A stretch of DNA of 64,000 nt from Haemaphysalis longicornis (lineage: Eukaryota; Arthropoda; Arachnida; Ixodida; Ixodidae): positions 26,887 to 90,886 of the forward strand of contig JABSTR010003214.1 of the NCBI GenBank assembly GCA_013339765.2. Direction: 5' to 3'. How positions within the stretch are numbered: position 1 is the first letter of the stretch; each line of letters opens with the position of its first letter. Positions 52,396 to 64,000 of the stretch are shown here, one piece after another. The position numbers and the translations under genes are program-made. Under the pieces are notes generated by a model. That model was given only the letters and a program-made list of their open reading frames with translations. It was not told where the DNA came from and searched no databases.

Positions 52396-54052
52396 TGGAA
52401 GCGAAAGCTTGGAACTCGCCTGGCTAGAAGGCACAAGATCCATCCACATCGCCAGTTAATGTCCCGACCGGCCCAGAGACATTCAGTTGCAACAGGAATT
52501 GGAGTCACACTTTTTTGTTGTTCCTCGTGAATTGGGACATACCCACGTGGAGGATTGGCCTGGAATCCGGCGTGAGGAAGACAAGCACGGCCACTTAAAA
52601 CAACAGATGATTTACTCCTGGCGATTATTCGGATGTGTGAGCGCACGTGAGCTTGCGGCTTGCCAGGAGCACCTGGTGACGTCGAGGCGTGCACCTGGGC
52701 TCACGCCACGTGAGGAGCTCCCACCCTTTGTCGTCGTCGTCTTCTGCGCAGGGGAGTCGCTACAGTCACGCCGGTCGCTACAGTGTATCCACGCTCAAAA
52801 TAGTTCTTAGTTCTAACATATCTTTTTGTAAAATGCTTTGTATCCTTTCAAGGACTAATTTACCGCTTAGCACCTTGCTGCAGTAATTTGAAAAAAATTG
52901 CTAGACTTAGTTCATAATTTTTCGCTGCGTGAGAAGTCTGCCGCCATTCCGAAGACATTTCGTGGGTGCGTGCCGCGAGTTGGGATGTGAACTCGTGACA
53001 TTGAAGATAGGTTTGTACTTGATCAAGAGTACACGATCATTATACAGAAATTTTTCGGTCTGGGAAACAGCTGGGGATATCACGAAGGTTTCTTATTTAT
53101 GATGGCTGTAATATCCAATTGACGATTTCCTACTACGACTACAGGGCTCAAACGAGAGTATAAGCCAGAGCATCTTCCATAGCGATTCAGTTCTAGATTC
53201 CTAGAGCCCTTTTTGTGAATTAGGTACAATGACACGGGTCTTCGTACCTATATTTTAGTTACTACCATTTTATACACTCATAGCTGTGCTTTAGAGAAAG
53301 GAACTCCAGATCGCAATGCTCTCTAATGCGAAATTTCGGCGCAGCAGCAGTGCGATGAGGCAGCACTCACTCGTGGGTTCTAACGACAGCAGATATATGG
53401 TGAGCCTCTGCGGGGGCGGCGCAAAGTGCGTCTAAGGAAGGGTCCGCGGACTGAGTCTTAAGCGAACGCACATCATAGTCACGCGCACGCCCTTCCCCCG
53501 TTTTCTCCCGAGCGTCGCGCAGTCGAGCACCTCGTGCAGGCACAGCATACTGCCTCCTCCACTCTCCCACCGCATACTTACAAATAGTGCTGGCTCACGC
53601 TACCATGGTGAACCGACCTCCCCTCCCAATTTCGCAACACTCTCCTCCTTCGCATTCTTTCATCGTTCGCTTTTCCTCCTCGTCTGTCGTCCATGCAGGC
53701 CAGTTCCTTCAGTTACGACAAACCGGCACAGCCAAGAGACGGCGACCAAAGGGATGCGCCCTAAAATTGCACGCTGAAAAATGCGCACGAAGAAATGGGT
53801 GCCAGCACTGATCAAATCACAGAACCCCACTTTTCGAATCTCCCTCTTCTCTCGAAATGCACCTACAGCCTCTATAAAGCTAGCCTTCTCGACAGTGTTG
53901 CCGATATGTCGTGACGGCGGAATTATTAGTTTTACCACACGGCTCTTCTTACACACTTTTTTGCGAAGCATATATATGGAGAAAGATTTGGACACAAGAA
54001 AAGAGAATGAAGATGCAACTGTAAGTTTCTTTCACGATGAGAGCACATACGC
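52396..54052. other. Non-coding, with a repeat fragment at 52.53-52.59 kb
   Basis: GGGACATACCCACGTGGAGG ATTGGCC (52538-52564) matches the tandem unit at 13.7-13.9 kb. The rest shows no gene. CCTCCTCC/TCTCCC-rich DNA at 53560-53700 generates short frames. Confidence 0.4.
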
Positions 54053-54058
54053 TTTATT
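54053..54058 (-). terminator. Polyadenylation signal of the fucosyltransferase gene
   Basis: AATAAA on the minus strand, beginning directly after the stop codon TAA at 54059-54061. Confidence 0.6.
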
Positions 54059-54720
54059 TTACTTTGTAAAATTCCAAGACCAACAATGAGACAATGTATT
54101 AAACCAGTAGAACAAGTCTGCCACAACCGTCGTCTGCCGGAAAGATGGGCTGCGCAGCTTGTTGCAGAGGTCGCAGAACGAGGGTGGGAATCGATCCCGG
54201 TCCACGCGTCGCCTATTTTTCCAGCGCAGATACTTCGCATACAGCTGAAAGTCACCGGCTACTCTTTTTAAGTATTTGGCAAGGTGTTTCGGTGACCTAA
54301 AGCTTAGCGCATCAATAAACGAATCCGGCGGGGCAATGGCAGTGTAGTTGGCTCCCCCAAGAACCACCGGAATTATGTCGTGTTCCAGGACATTGAAGAA
54401 TTTCTCGGTAACGTAGTCTCTGCATATGGAGTTCTCAAAGGAAAGGTAGAAGAAGTATTTCTTCGCGAACAGTTCGTAGCATCTGGTTGCATTTTTTTTC
54501 GGGCACTTTTGGTCACCGCAACTGCCGTACACGTCGACATTGACGTACTTCCGAAGCTGTTTCACATAGTCATCCCTACCGCTCGCTGCTCCGCAATGGC
54601 TAACCGCACAAACAGCCATCCGTGACTTGCGTCGCCAGATGTCCCGGGTCTTCTCATATTCGAAGTTCACAGTTACGTTGGGTTCTGCAATAGTGCCGTA
54701 TGGGTGCACAATGTCCGAGT
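54059..54720 (-). CDS. Alpha-1,3-fucosyltransferase (GT10), terminal exon
   Basis: A Golgi type II membrane enzyme that transfers fucose from GDP-fucose to N-glycans or other glycans. The exon codes the C-terminal catalytic half: SDIVHPYG, then MAVCAVSHCGAASGRDDYVK, a YGSCGDQKCPKK stretch, FYLSFENSICRDYVTEKFF (the GDP-fucose-binding signature of the family), IIPVVLGGANYTAIAPPDSF, and FCDLCNKLRS near the end. All GT10 landmarks of the second half are present without stops. A splice acceptor GGTCAG ends at 54721, giving an exon start at 54720 with two bases completing a split codon. The stop TAA is followed at once by AATAAA. Upstream exons (transmembrane anchor, first Rossmann half) were not found in the window, so a long intron or a partial gene copy are both possible. 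It is the only host protein I am sure of here. Confidence 0.88.
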
Positions 54721-55022
54721 CTGACCTTCAAAAAAAGAACAAATATTAGTGAAACTAAAGCCAAACGTTTGCAGACTATAATTATTGTAAGAAGGGTAGG
54801 TCTAGTACAACATTAGATTATCTACCATTTTTACACACAATCATATCTTGATGCATTTATCACCTCTTTACGAATAATTTAGCATAAAAACAAAGATGAG
54901 CAAGCGTGAAAATTTAGACGATCAGCATTGTACAGAGAATATTCGTGTGGCAGTCTGACAGTCGTCAGGAATGAAGCAATATACGTAAATATATGAGCAG
55001 TTACAGCCTCCGTCAATACATT
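54721..55022 (-). other. Probable intron sequence upstream of the terminal exon
   Basis: AT-rich, no coding signal. On the minus strand the acceptor is preceded by CTTTTTTTGAAGGTCAG, a fair pyrimidine tract. Confidence 0.45.
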
Positions 55023-55454
55023 TTAGCACTGCACAACAGTGTTTAGAACAGGAGCACAGGCCAGAAGTGAGGTTTCGGGAATAAGAAGTGTGACGAATGA
55101 TGGCGCTTTTTCTCTTATTTTTCCTGCACGTTGAAAATGGCGCGGTGCGACATGTTTTTCACGAGTCCCGTGGCATGTCGGTGAGTATAGCAAGCTAAAA
55201 ACCCACAGTTGAACAAAATCGAAGTCCGCATTGCTTGGGTACACGGCCCTGAACCCTGTTCGGGCAACCAGGCAGCCGACGAGGTCGTACTCGAGAGCGC
55301 ACATTTTTTTCACATGATAATTAGTCGCCACTTCAGCCAGTGAGGCGGCTATACCCCCATAACAAGAACCGAGAGAGCGGTTGATGGACAAAACTCCAGC
55401 AGAAAACAACAGCACTTTACCACCGCTCCCATGCTTCAGTAATGCCTTCACCAC
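55023..55454 (-). CDS. Unrecognised open frame, possible exon
   Basis: 144 codons from GTG GTG AAG to a TGA/TAG-type stop at 55023, preceded in frame by a TAG that ends an ATTAG acceptor-like site, so it would have to begin by splicing. The protein text is well mixed, with Cys at several places, a hydrophobic KVLLFSAGVLSI and LWVFSLLY, and GGIAASLAEVATNYHVKKMC. It does not look like a transposable-element protein and it is not the N-terminal part of GT10. I do not recognise it. It could be an exon of a different minus-strand gene or a chance frame. Confidence 0.3.
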   Translation of the reverse strand: MVKALLKHGSGGKVLLFSAGVLSINRSLGSCYGGIAASLAEVATNYHVKKMCALEYDLVGCLVARTGFRAVYPSNADFDFVQLWVFSLLYSPTCHGTREKHVAPRHFQRAGKIREKAPSFVTLLIPETSLLACAPVLNTVVQC

Positions 55455-56640
55455 CTAATTTCACTTAGAACACTGAAATACATCAAAAGTCGCAGTCGAC
55501 ATTCTACCTCATGGCACCCTTACTTCCGCAAGTACACCAGCGAACCTGAGTCACCTGGTATCGCGACGTCCGAGTTTCGACAAACACAACTGCAACCTAG
55601 CCCACAATAATTTTAACGGAAAGTACTCCACCAAATAGCACTTTATTTAGTTCACAGTGGCCTATCATGCCTAGTGTACCGCAGACCTCAGAGTTTCTAG
55701 ACACTCTCGATGGAATATTTTGCCCGGCCTGGCTGTTCTGATGTACTCATGCAAGTGTGGGCAATAAAAGCACTGAACTATCGTCAGCGCGGTGTAGAAG
55801 TGACTCAGTAAAATCGAACTGTCTCGTCACCCCTAGCCCTTGACCCTTTCTGGCCTTGTGCCTGTCTAGACAATTGGTCTCCAAATCCATAGGTTTTACT
55901 ACTAGTACCACGTCTGATCCTTTTGCACTAATAAAATGAACAAACCAATAATTCCACGAGACACATGTGTCTTTGATGTGTGAGGTCTTTCATACTGCGC
56001 GCTTCTAATGGGCATGTATAGCAAAGGGTGATTTTCAACGCCCGTTCACCGCAGATGAACACAGGTGTTTTTGCACGTATACTGTTGCCAACAGTGCTGT
56101 CATCTTCTCCAGTAACCGCTGGAACCTCACCGACCACTCAGTGACGACACCTATGACGTTGCTGCGGCCCTCCGGCTAGCGCCTCTTCGTCGTCGTTACA
56201 TAGGCGCTGTGTGCGCCTACCTGGCACACAGATACCAATGGCTCTTCCATACCAATTCATATGGTGTTTCCATACGGTGTTTTCCTAACAACGCTACGCC
56301 CACTGTGCAAGGATTAAATGCTGCAACGCACCAGAATGGACAAAAGCAGCTTCTTCTGCTCCGGGTACAACGGAGTCACATCCAATTGCTGCAACAACTA
56401 AGGTTTGTTCGACCGACCTTACGAAGCTAGCATGTGATCAACCACCCAACTCGCCTGCTTCGTTCATTATAACATACCTGTTCATTAACGTGGCTCTGCA
56501 TGTGCAGTGAATAGGGTATTTCCCGGGATATCGCCGCTATCTAAAGTTGCGATAAAACCACAGGAGTTCTAAAATGTAAATACTCTGCCCAACGGAGTAA
56601 TAAAAGACATCCAGTGTTCTTGCCTCCCAAATGGGGGCGT
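55455..56640. other. Non-coding, no gene seen
   Basis: Short frames only, no repeat identified. Confidence 0.4.
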
Positions 56641-58340
56641 TCGCTCACTGTTGTTGATCGTTTCATGGGAAAGCTAATCGAGCACGTGGTACACAGAAGA
56701 CTTAAAAAAATAAAAGGAAGGCAGATTTAAACTTTCATACCATGATCAGATTTAGAACAACGTTATAAACTAAAGACGTACTGTTACAACTAAAATATGA
56801 GACAGTAGACAGAAATGTACATGAGGGAGAGACATAAAAGCCATCGTAGCCCTTGTCCTAAAAAAGCCGATAACGTGCGCCACGACGCCATGCAGCAAAG
56901 TCCCGACGTACAACTAGGTGACGTTCTACTAGGTGAGGGATTTTTTCTCGGAAAGGACGGCAAAACTCTGAATTGGCACCCTGGAATCGGAAGACCTTTA
57001 ACTGGAAGGGAAGGCCACACCGCGGCGTGCTGTCATCTCCCTCTTCGTGCGCAATATAGCAATTCTCGCCTTCCGGCGGAATTGACGAAAATTGAATTCT
57101 TACATCATAGCATCTACGCTGGTGACTTCACGCTCTGGGTAGCCGATGGATGTGATTGCACAGTGCAAAATACCTAAAGAATCAATAAATTAATAGAGAC
57201 CATCGGAGGTCCAAGGAGCCTTATGTGATCGCCAGAACAATAGCAATGGCTACTACATCGAGCAAACAAAAGGAGAAGCGGACTCCCCAAAATTATCTAC
57301 GAATAAACCTCTAGGCAAAAGTCGACCTCATAACATTTTTGCCGATCATCAATGTTCTGGCGTTACGGATTCAAGCGAATGGGTATGACGCCGAAGCCAT
57401 CAGCTTACTGCAAAAAGCGTACATTAAAAGATCAGATTGCCATCCAAAGTAGCCAATAGACACTTAGGAGTCACACGAGCCAACCTAATCAGAATGATAC
57501 AGCCCTTCATGTGAGAAGGGTGGTCTACGCAGCACCATCGCTTTTACCTAAAATACACGAAAGAAAAAAATCAGCAGTATGCTTCGAATAGTACAGAAAA
57601 AGTCCCATACACAGCCAAGGGCCCGCAACTCACTCAAGGAGCTAATCGAAGCCCAGCGAGTCTCCCAATCGGAGCGACTCACAAGGAGCGACTTGGAGAT
57701 ACGTGCTAAGATCCCTAAGCAATGATTATGATTTGCAACATGCGAATGAAGTTCACATTACCCCCAATGCACGAGCACATTGTACATACAATCCTCCTTT
57801 ACCTAGGAACATGCATTCAGTGCGCTATCAAGAGCGCAGACAAGAAAGAGCCAAAGCTGCTACAAACGCTTTGAAAAGACCAATGATGCGATATACGTCG
57901 ACGCTGCTGACTACATGGACCGCACCGCCCTGGCAATAACTGCGGTTGACCAGCACGGCCACCTTATACTTCCGGCTCTTATCACTCAAGCAGACATCAG
58001 ACAGTGAAAGAAGCTGCCATTGCCATTACGTCAGTATCAGCCCAGGCAGGAATATATATAAGTGACTCTAAGACGCCTGTTAGAAAGATCGTGAGAGAAC
58101 GCAAATAGCAGAAGCGCTGAAAATTATGAATGGATAAAGCGGAGAAAGGTCTAGAACAGTACAAATAATATGGGCGCCCACCCACACAGCCCTACAGAAA
58201 AAAGTGAAGCTGACAACTGAGCTAGAGGACTAGCCGACAGGGCTGTCGCAAGAAGCGCCACAGAACAGCCCTCGCCCAGACGAACCCGCTGTGAACGTAT
58301 GGTCACTTACAGAGGCCCTAGGTCATCGTCGATTGGGCCG
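56641..58340 (+). pseudogene. Decayed LINE with RNase H, plus strand
   Basis: Fragments of RT in order: FMGKLIEHVVHRRLK near 56663 (cf. VGKLLEHVLLNRW in LINE A) and FLHHSIYAGDFTLWVADG near 57100, where the Y-A-D-D box reads YAGD (codons at 57115-57126), again an Asp-to-Gly change. RNase H follows near 57990-58080 (KEAAIAITSVSAQAGIYISD, cf. the AIA ... SDS block), and an IIWAPTHTALQK block near 58168 corresponds to the W-V-P-x-H region. Many stops and frame changes. Boundaries are uncertain. Confidence 0.65.
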
Positions 58341-59959
58341 GCTACAATACCCAGAGGTACGCAAAACATAACACAAAAACAACAATTGCAGGTAGACTAC
58401 TACAGACAGAGATGAAGCCCAACTAAGATAGTAGACGGTCACCACTGTCCAGAACTGCGCAGCAAATATGTAAAAACTGTGAAGAGGAATCACCCACTTG
58501 AAACACATGCTCTGCTATCACTACCACTGATAAAGCAAGAAAAATGATAGCTACACGGCCGCAGTAGGAGAAGGTAGTGCTCAGCTCGCACGACGAGTCT
58601 GGCTTGGGCTGTCCGAATGCCCGAGGCCGGCACCGAGGATATGGGATCTTGGACGATGGCTGAAGAGAGAGAAAAGGGATTCCAGGAATATTCAACCCCT
58701 GAATATCCTGGGCAAACACTCTCTCTCTCTCTCTCATGGTCTGTGGTCTGAAGGAAATTCTTTTTATGATCGTCCTGCACCGCCTGTTCAAGCAGTTGGG
58801 GTCAAATTACCCTAGGAATGTAGTATCGGTGGGCCACCGAGCCGAGTTCCCACAGATGCTCGCGCCTACGCTAAAAACCACTACGCACAAGGTTTTTTTA
58901 TGCCCGGTACTATGGGGCAGGCCAATAAGATCTGCAGTCTGTTCAGGGCCTGCCATTTCATCCAGTGCATCATATATCTTGGCTGCATGCGGCAATTCCG
59001 CCCGTAGGATTAGAGCATGGTATATTGATATATATTTTCGGCTTGGCACTGTGCGTGTGTCATGCGCGAAGCCTGAACAGTACAAGAGACGTCTCCAGAA
59101 AATTCTAAATATATAAGTAAATTTATAGGTGTAGGATTTCAAGAAGCGGCGACCACGACGTCATGTCCAAGTACTGCCCCGCTAATCACAAGGCTAATGA
59201 AACTTGTCACAAGATTATTTGCGACCACAACGCGCCAGCGTAAGACTGTTGTCTTGTAGGGTTCAGGTTTCTAACCTTTCCGCCCTCTTGACAAACCTTG
59301 AAAACGGCGTTTCGTCCATTAAGCCTGCATGTTGAGACCGAGGACCCTCCTACGTATAATGATGTAGTCAAACGTGGTAAGATACGCCATAATCGGCTTG
59401 ATCACTACAACGACTCAACACTGGATGTCAGTGGAGAGCACGAAAAACTACGTTTCAGGAAAAAGTCTGACGTCAGTCTTCGTCTACGAATGACGCACCT
59501 GGTGTGGGCAGTGCTGTCGGCGGAGATTTGAAGGGAGACTTAGCTGTTAACATAATACGGGACTTACTTCTCCATTACCTACGGGCTCAAAAACCACCGT
59601 ACACTAACAAAAAAAGATTTCCAAATCATAATAAATGTGCAGGGTAGCCTAGTTTGCTTATGTGAGATATATGTCATTTCTGCAGTGAGATGAAAAATAA
59701 AACTCTCGTATTGTAGACCGCTGGCGCCATCGAATGAAAACTAAACTCAAATGCTTTTCTTGTTTACTTATTATTTTAGTAAAGCTCTGCAATGTTTCCA
59801 AAAGAAGCAAACTAGGCCATTGGGGGAATTCCTATGCATTTGTAAAACTTTTCCTATTGTGGTGCTTTTTATGCCCGTGGATCATGAATTAGGAAGTCCC
59901 ACAGAAATGTGATCAGGTGAGTCACCCTTAACGCACCGCATCCGACGCGGAGTACCGAC
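58341..59959. other. Non-coding, CT microsatellite
   Basis: A (CT)n run at 58719-58735. Apart from a PSPRxRPR-type minus frame near it, which is a product of low-complexity DNA, no gene is seen. Confidence 0.4.
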
Positions 59960-61730
59960 ACACGAGCGCAACAGGAGGGATGGTGCAGGACGGACGCACT
60001 GACACGCAATTTGAGCTCCTTAATTCAATCGACACTGCAACTCAGCAAGAAAACCATGCCCTCAGCACAACATACTCTCCAGACCTTTCGTGGTGTCTTG
60101 CAACGCGGCCTGTGTCTTCGGACGCGGGTGCGGATAGTTGGGCCAGTAACCATTATTCCTATCCGCCTCGGCGTCGCTGCGTTTGTCAAAAGTCCGCACC
60201 GACACCTGTGCCTAGTCCCAGACTCCGACATTTTTCGGAGTCGCCTGAAGACCTCGGCATATGGAGGTACCTCCGATGCCCTTCGTGTGTTACGTCCCAC
60301 CTTTGGGAGTGCCACGCTGACTTCTTGGGCCGAGGAAAACGAGCCAGCACCCGCCCTACATTTTATAAATCTGTGGGAAGCTCACTTTCGACCAGAACTG
60401 GCGGCCAGCGCAGAGACCGCACTTCAAGAATTAGGCCGGTTAACCGTCTCACTGCTGCACCACGCTGCCATGAGAAATACCCACCTCGACAATGGTGGCT
60501 GCAGCGGTATTACTCACCAGGGCCATCTACCAGCCGTTCTATCTCGCGTAATTTCTGCAGATGTGGGTTGCGTAGATGCCCCCAAAACCTGGTAGCCACT
60601 GCGTGCATCACCTAGGAACGCGCCCTGGGCAGCTTTCTTTTAGAAGGGCTAAAGAGTTATCACCAAACTGCGACCAGGCTGCTCCACTATTTGCCTGCCT
60701 AACCACTCTTTTACGCGAGAATGGCTCGCCTCACAGCCAGGAAGACCTTGGAGGATATAGGCGCTATGCGCCATGATTAAGCTTCTTGCAGCTATTGACA
60801 AGGCGAAATCGACCACAGCAACAGGCCCGCGTTTCATAACCTACGAGCTGTTGAATAACATCGAAGGTCCCAGTATACAGTAGTTAGTAATTGAAGGGAC
60901 GCTGCTTTGGTCTGAGGTGTCATTCTTCTCACACTGAAGCACACGGAAGTTGCACCTATACCAAAACCTGGGAAACCTCCTGTAGCTAGTTCGATAAAAT
61001 CTGTTCGATCACACTCACGTCAACCCTGTGTAATATTCTAGAACAGACGCTAGCAATGCGCCTCTCGTGCCGGCATTGTGGTTGGAGCGGTACACATGGC
61101 ACCACCCGGCTCATACTGGGTTTCGTCCACACAGGGAAACAGATGGCGGCCTGGACCATATTCCGTACTCTGCGCACTTAGGTGGCCGATCCCTGAAAAT
61201 ACGCCCGATCCTGGACAAGCACGTTTAAAAGCTTATGATAACGTCATACACTCTGCCATAAATTGCATTCCGCACTGGCTCGCCTTTCGCCATCAGCATG
61301 ACGCTTCTCGGGGTCTTTTGAACAAAATCCGCTTGATCACCTTCCGCATACGCAAGAAATGTGTATAAACTGTTTCAGAGCGAGGGTGCCTTGGGGCACA
61401 TGCTGTGTGCTGTGCTATTCAACAAGGTAATAGGACCTCTGGCACGGCAGCTGGATGAAGTGCTGCACACTTCTTTCCTCGTCTAGACAGACGATGTGAT
61501 TGCGTGGTCAGTTCGCGATGATCGGCAAAGACAGCAATCTGGTGTGCAGGCTACCGTGGACATAATACAGCAGTGGCGCTCACTTGAACGCTTGAACTTG
61601 TTTCCTAGAATGACTACTAACATTTCAGTTATCAATCGCTGGAGCCTACGCCAGCTGTCGCAGACACCAACATTCCCCATTTTCAATGGTGAGCCCCTGG
61701 AGTGTGCAACTAATTACGGGTATTATAGCT
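59960..61730 (+). pseudogene. Decayed LINE: linker and reverse transcriptase, plus strand
   Basis: 59960-60600 has two long overlapping plus frames, probably the linker before RT but without a firm motif. RT is recognisable from about 60790: AAIDKAKSTTATGPRFITYE (cf. the PGPDGIT block), then VAPIPKPGKPP near 60955, ARLKAYDNVIHSAIN near 61220 (cf. KAFDNV), and TDDVIAWSVRDDRQ near 61487. The Y-A of the Y-A-D-D box is read as a stop and Thr (61484-61495). A frame then continues to MTTNISVINRWS near 61620. Several stops exist. Distinct from the LINE at 62.68 kb, since both carry an RT C-terminal block. Confidence 0.65.
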
Positions 61731-62678
61731 GAAAATAAGCAAAGCTGATTTGGCAGATTTATGGGTTCACTACAATCGACAAAACGACAGTTTCCTCCCT
61801 CCCTGCCTTAGCGGGAGAGAGTGAGAGAACCTATGTTCCTACGAAACCACTGCGCCCTCTATCTGTATGTCTGTGTAACGTTCTCTTCAACGCCATGGGT
61901 GAGTCTGGGAACCGGCCCCTACACCGGCATGACGCACGACGTACAGCAATATTATAAAAAGGATCGCCCTAAAACAGCTGCGAAGTTACAAGTATCCACC
62001 GCCTAGCGCAGAAGAGCAACCCATCCTTCCCGTTCTACGTACGAGGTGGCATGCATGTTCATCTGGACTTAGGGGTAGACAATGCCATCTGTCATAGGAG
62101 CCATGTTTGCCCTTCTACGCTGGCATTTATACAGACATGCATTTTGGCGAAGCCGGTTTTACTTCCGATGGCTTGTCTGCTCTATCCGCCTTCTTTACCT
62201 TCGCATGTATACTGATTCCATGTAACTAAAAAACAGCACTATGGAACTGGACCCCAAACGACAACAAAGAGCGCTGACTAGCAAGAGGGAGTTTATTCAG
62301 CGGGCTGCGAAATATAGCGAAGGAAGAGAAGAAAAAACAGCCAATCGGTGGTTACCAACCTTCAGTGAAATGGGCATGACATGTATCTTCTAAGCTACTA
62401 ACCTCCCTACTCATCGCTGTCCCCGACAGACTGGATAGGCGATTGACCAGGTGTTCGCCAGTGGGACTAACACGTCGAACGTTTCCTTGTGACATCTCTT
62501 ACTTTTTGGTGCACAAGCCTCTGTTTTGCTTTATATGTTTTGTTAGTTTTTGTTCTATGGTATACAGCGACATTATCTGTGTGCCCAGCTGATGCTCCGC
62601 CATGAAAAACCCCAAGTATACAAATTTTTGCAATTTATAGGGGGAGTGAGTGAAACACTTTATTAAGGACGAGAAGCC
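61731..62678. other. Non-coding, no gene seen
   Basis: Short frames only. At 62641-62675 GTGAGTGAAACACTTTATTA is, on the minus strand, a TAATAAAGTGTTTCACTCAC-type LINE 3' end, so a border of another insertion may lie here. Confidence 0.4.
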
Positions 62679-64000
62679 ATGAAGCCCTGTGAAGAAGTGC
62701 CCTCTTTGTCCGCGGACCTCGAACTGACACAAATCTCATCCGAACTTGTCTCCAAGAAAACTTGGGGACAGTGTTATCAACACACTTTCAATCCTCGGCT
62801 CCAAGCCTCGCCAAATAAAACAGAAGCCCTCTTCCTCTGTCCCCGAGGAGCCAAGAAACCACGACACCTCACAATTGAAAGAAGCCAAAAATTACCATGG
62901 GCACCAAAGCTAAGATACTTAGGACTTCTCGTCGACCCAAACTCATCTGGAGGCCTGCCCTCAATGCCCTCAAAAAACAGGCTGACGCTGCCAAAAAAAT
63001 CGTTCGCAAACTCTTGCCCACAGCACGTGCTGTTCACAGACCTTGGCACTCCGCATCTACGAAGCCCTTGCAGGTTCCCGGATCCTCTATGCACTACCCC
63101 TCATAAACCTCGCTGCCATTCAATGACAGCGCCTCGATGCCCACCAACGCACAACAATTCGTTAATGTCTAGGACTTCCGCGGAGCTCTCAAGTAGCCAA
63201 GACACCCTTTGAACTCAGGCATGGCCCTTTTCCCTGCAAGCCAAACAAAGAGGTCTCCAACACATCCCCCGACTCCGTAAAACACAACACGGAATGGCAC
63301 TCTTGAACCGCCTCAAGTTAAGACCTCACTCACACATGAGAGCACTGGCGAAATTATACCAAGAAATCTTCCCCTCCAAAACATAAACACCACTAAACCT
63401 GAAAACTTGGCCTTCCCCATATTAAAAGACCCCCACTGCGCATCAGCACCACCTTACCAGGCACCACGTCAAAACGTACCACCCCCACATGCGCCCTGTA
63501 CCAAGAGGCAATGGCACGTATACACGAAACCTTCGCTAACAGCACACACCTTTACACGAAAGGATCCATCCTCCAAAGCACCGGAACAGGCGCAGCTGCT
63601 TGTACTCTCTCATCCCTAGACGACAATCGTACGTGCCATCTGAACTTTACTGTTAGCTCCACGACATCAGAAATCGCAGCCCTACATCTGGCCTGTACCA
63701 TGGCAAAAGACCACTTCCGACTTGACACCATAACCACATTCTCTGACTCAAAGGCTGCATTGCGAAAAATCCTCTACCCCAACCGTGCTGCCCCATGCAT
63801 TCACAGCCTAACTGGGAAGATTCACCAACTTGAAGAAGAAGGGTGCAAGGTCCACTTCCAAAGTATCCCAGGCCCTGGCCCGTGCTGCTTACAACTCTCA
63901 CCAACAGGTCTTCAACATCTTCCAAATCGACGAGGCCCGCAACATTGAAAAACGACACCTAAGTGCATCCCACCCGACTCCCGACTCTCCCACACAAGTT
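62679..64000 (+). pseudogene. LINE: end of RT and RNase H, runs off the window
   Basis: RT C-terminal block SPNKTEALFLCPRGAKKPRH near 62815, then APKLRYLGLLVDP near 62905, followed after a frame change by a KKQADAAKKIVRKLLP block near 62980. From 63511 an open frame carries RNase H: HLYTKGSILQSTGTGAAACT (the first catalytic Asp of the YTDGS motif is Lys), TTSEIAALHLA with the Glu, TFSDSKAAL with the second Asp, and a VHFQSIPGP segment where the family has IPGH. Two of the expected catalytic residues are thus altered or missing. The element continues past position 64000. Type: RNase H-bearing LINE of the I/Loa/Ingi kind. Confidence 0.8.

Overview
The window looks like a stretch of hard-tick (Ixodidae) nuclear genome. 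The main evidence is a copy of a tRNA-headed repeat that I recognise as the ixodid SINE family Ruka (869-1092). A second tRNA-like repeat with an accepted-looking tick organisation sits near 5.3 kb, and RTE-, I-like and Ty3/gypsy-type retroelements fill most of the rest. There is no operon structure or bacterial gene order. I recognise only one likely host coding exon: the terminal exon of a GT10 alpha-1,3-fucosyltransferase at 54.06-54.72 kb on the minus strand. The genus cannot be decided from this sequence.

Layout. 1-19.25 kb is non-coding and built from short or non-autonomous elements. These are a SINE, a fold-back repeat (1.75-2.96 kb), an inverted-repeat SINE-like unit (5.16-5.47 kb), a 3.3-kb element with about 830-bp terminal inverted repeats and an ATTA target duplication (6.17-9.50 kb), a degenerate tandem array (10.1-10.7 kb), LINE 3' ends, a 42-nt C run, and a 1.68-kb TTAA-flanked inverted-repeat element (17.20-18.88 kb) followed by a relic of the same family. 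19.25-36.6 kb is a nest of LTR elements. Ty3/gypsy element 1 has both LTRs and appears to lie inside the LTR of element 2. The pol gene of element 2 stops at an I-like LINE on the minus strand, and on the other side of that LINE a third Ty3/gypsy element begins in mid-RT. Element 3 carries an unusual reading frame between integrase and its 3' LTR.

38.25-39.24 kb holds a decayed transposase-like gene on the minus strand. 39.7-50 kb holds two copies of an inverted-repeat MITE flanking LINE A (plus strand), which is split by LINE B (minus strand, 13-bp target duplication). Throughout this block, short segments recur once more 30-410 bp further on in an interleaved way. I think this is more likely an assembly or consensus artefact than biology. 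51.4-52.4 kb is a 5'-truncated RTE LINE. 54-55.5 kb is the host gene area. 56.6-64 kb holds three decayed LINE fragments, the last running off the window.

Nearly all element genes carry stops, frameshifts or changes in catalytic motifs, so the mobile DNA looks inactive. I saw no CRISPR array, no rRNA and no convincing functional tRNA gene. Coordinates of repeat borders are by eye and may be off by several bases.
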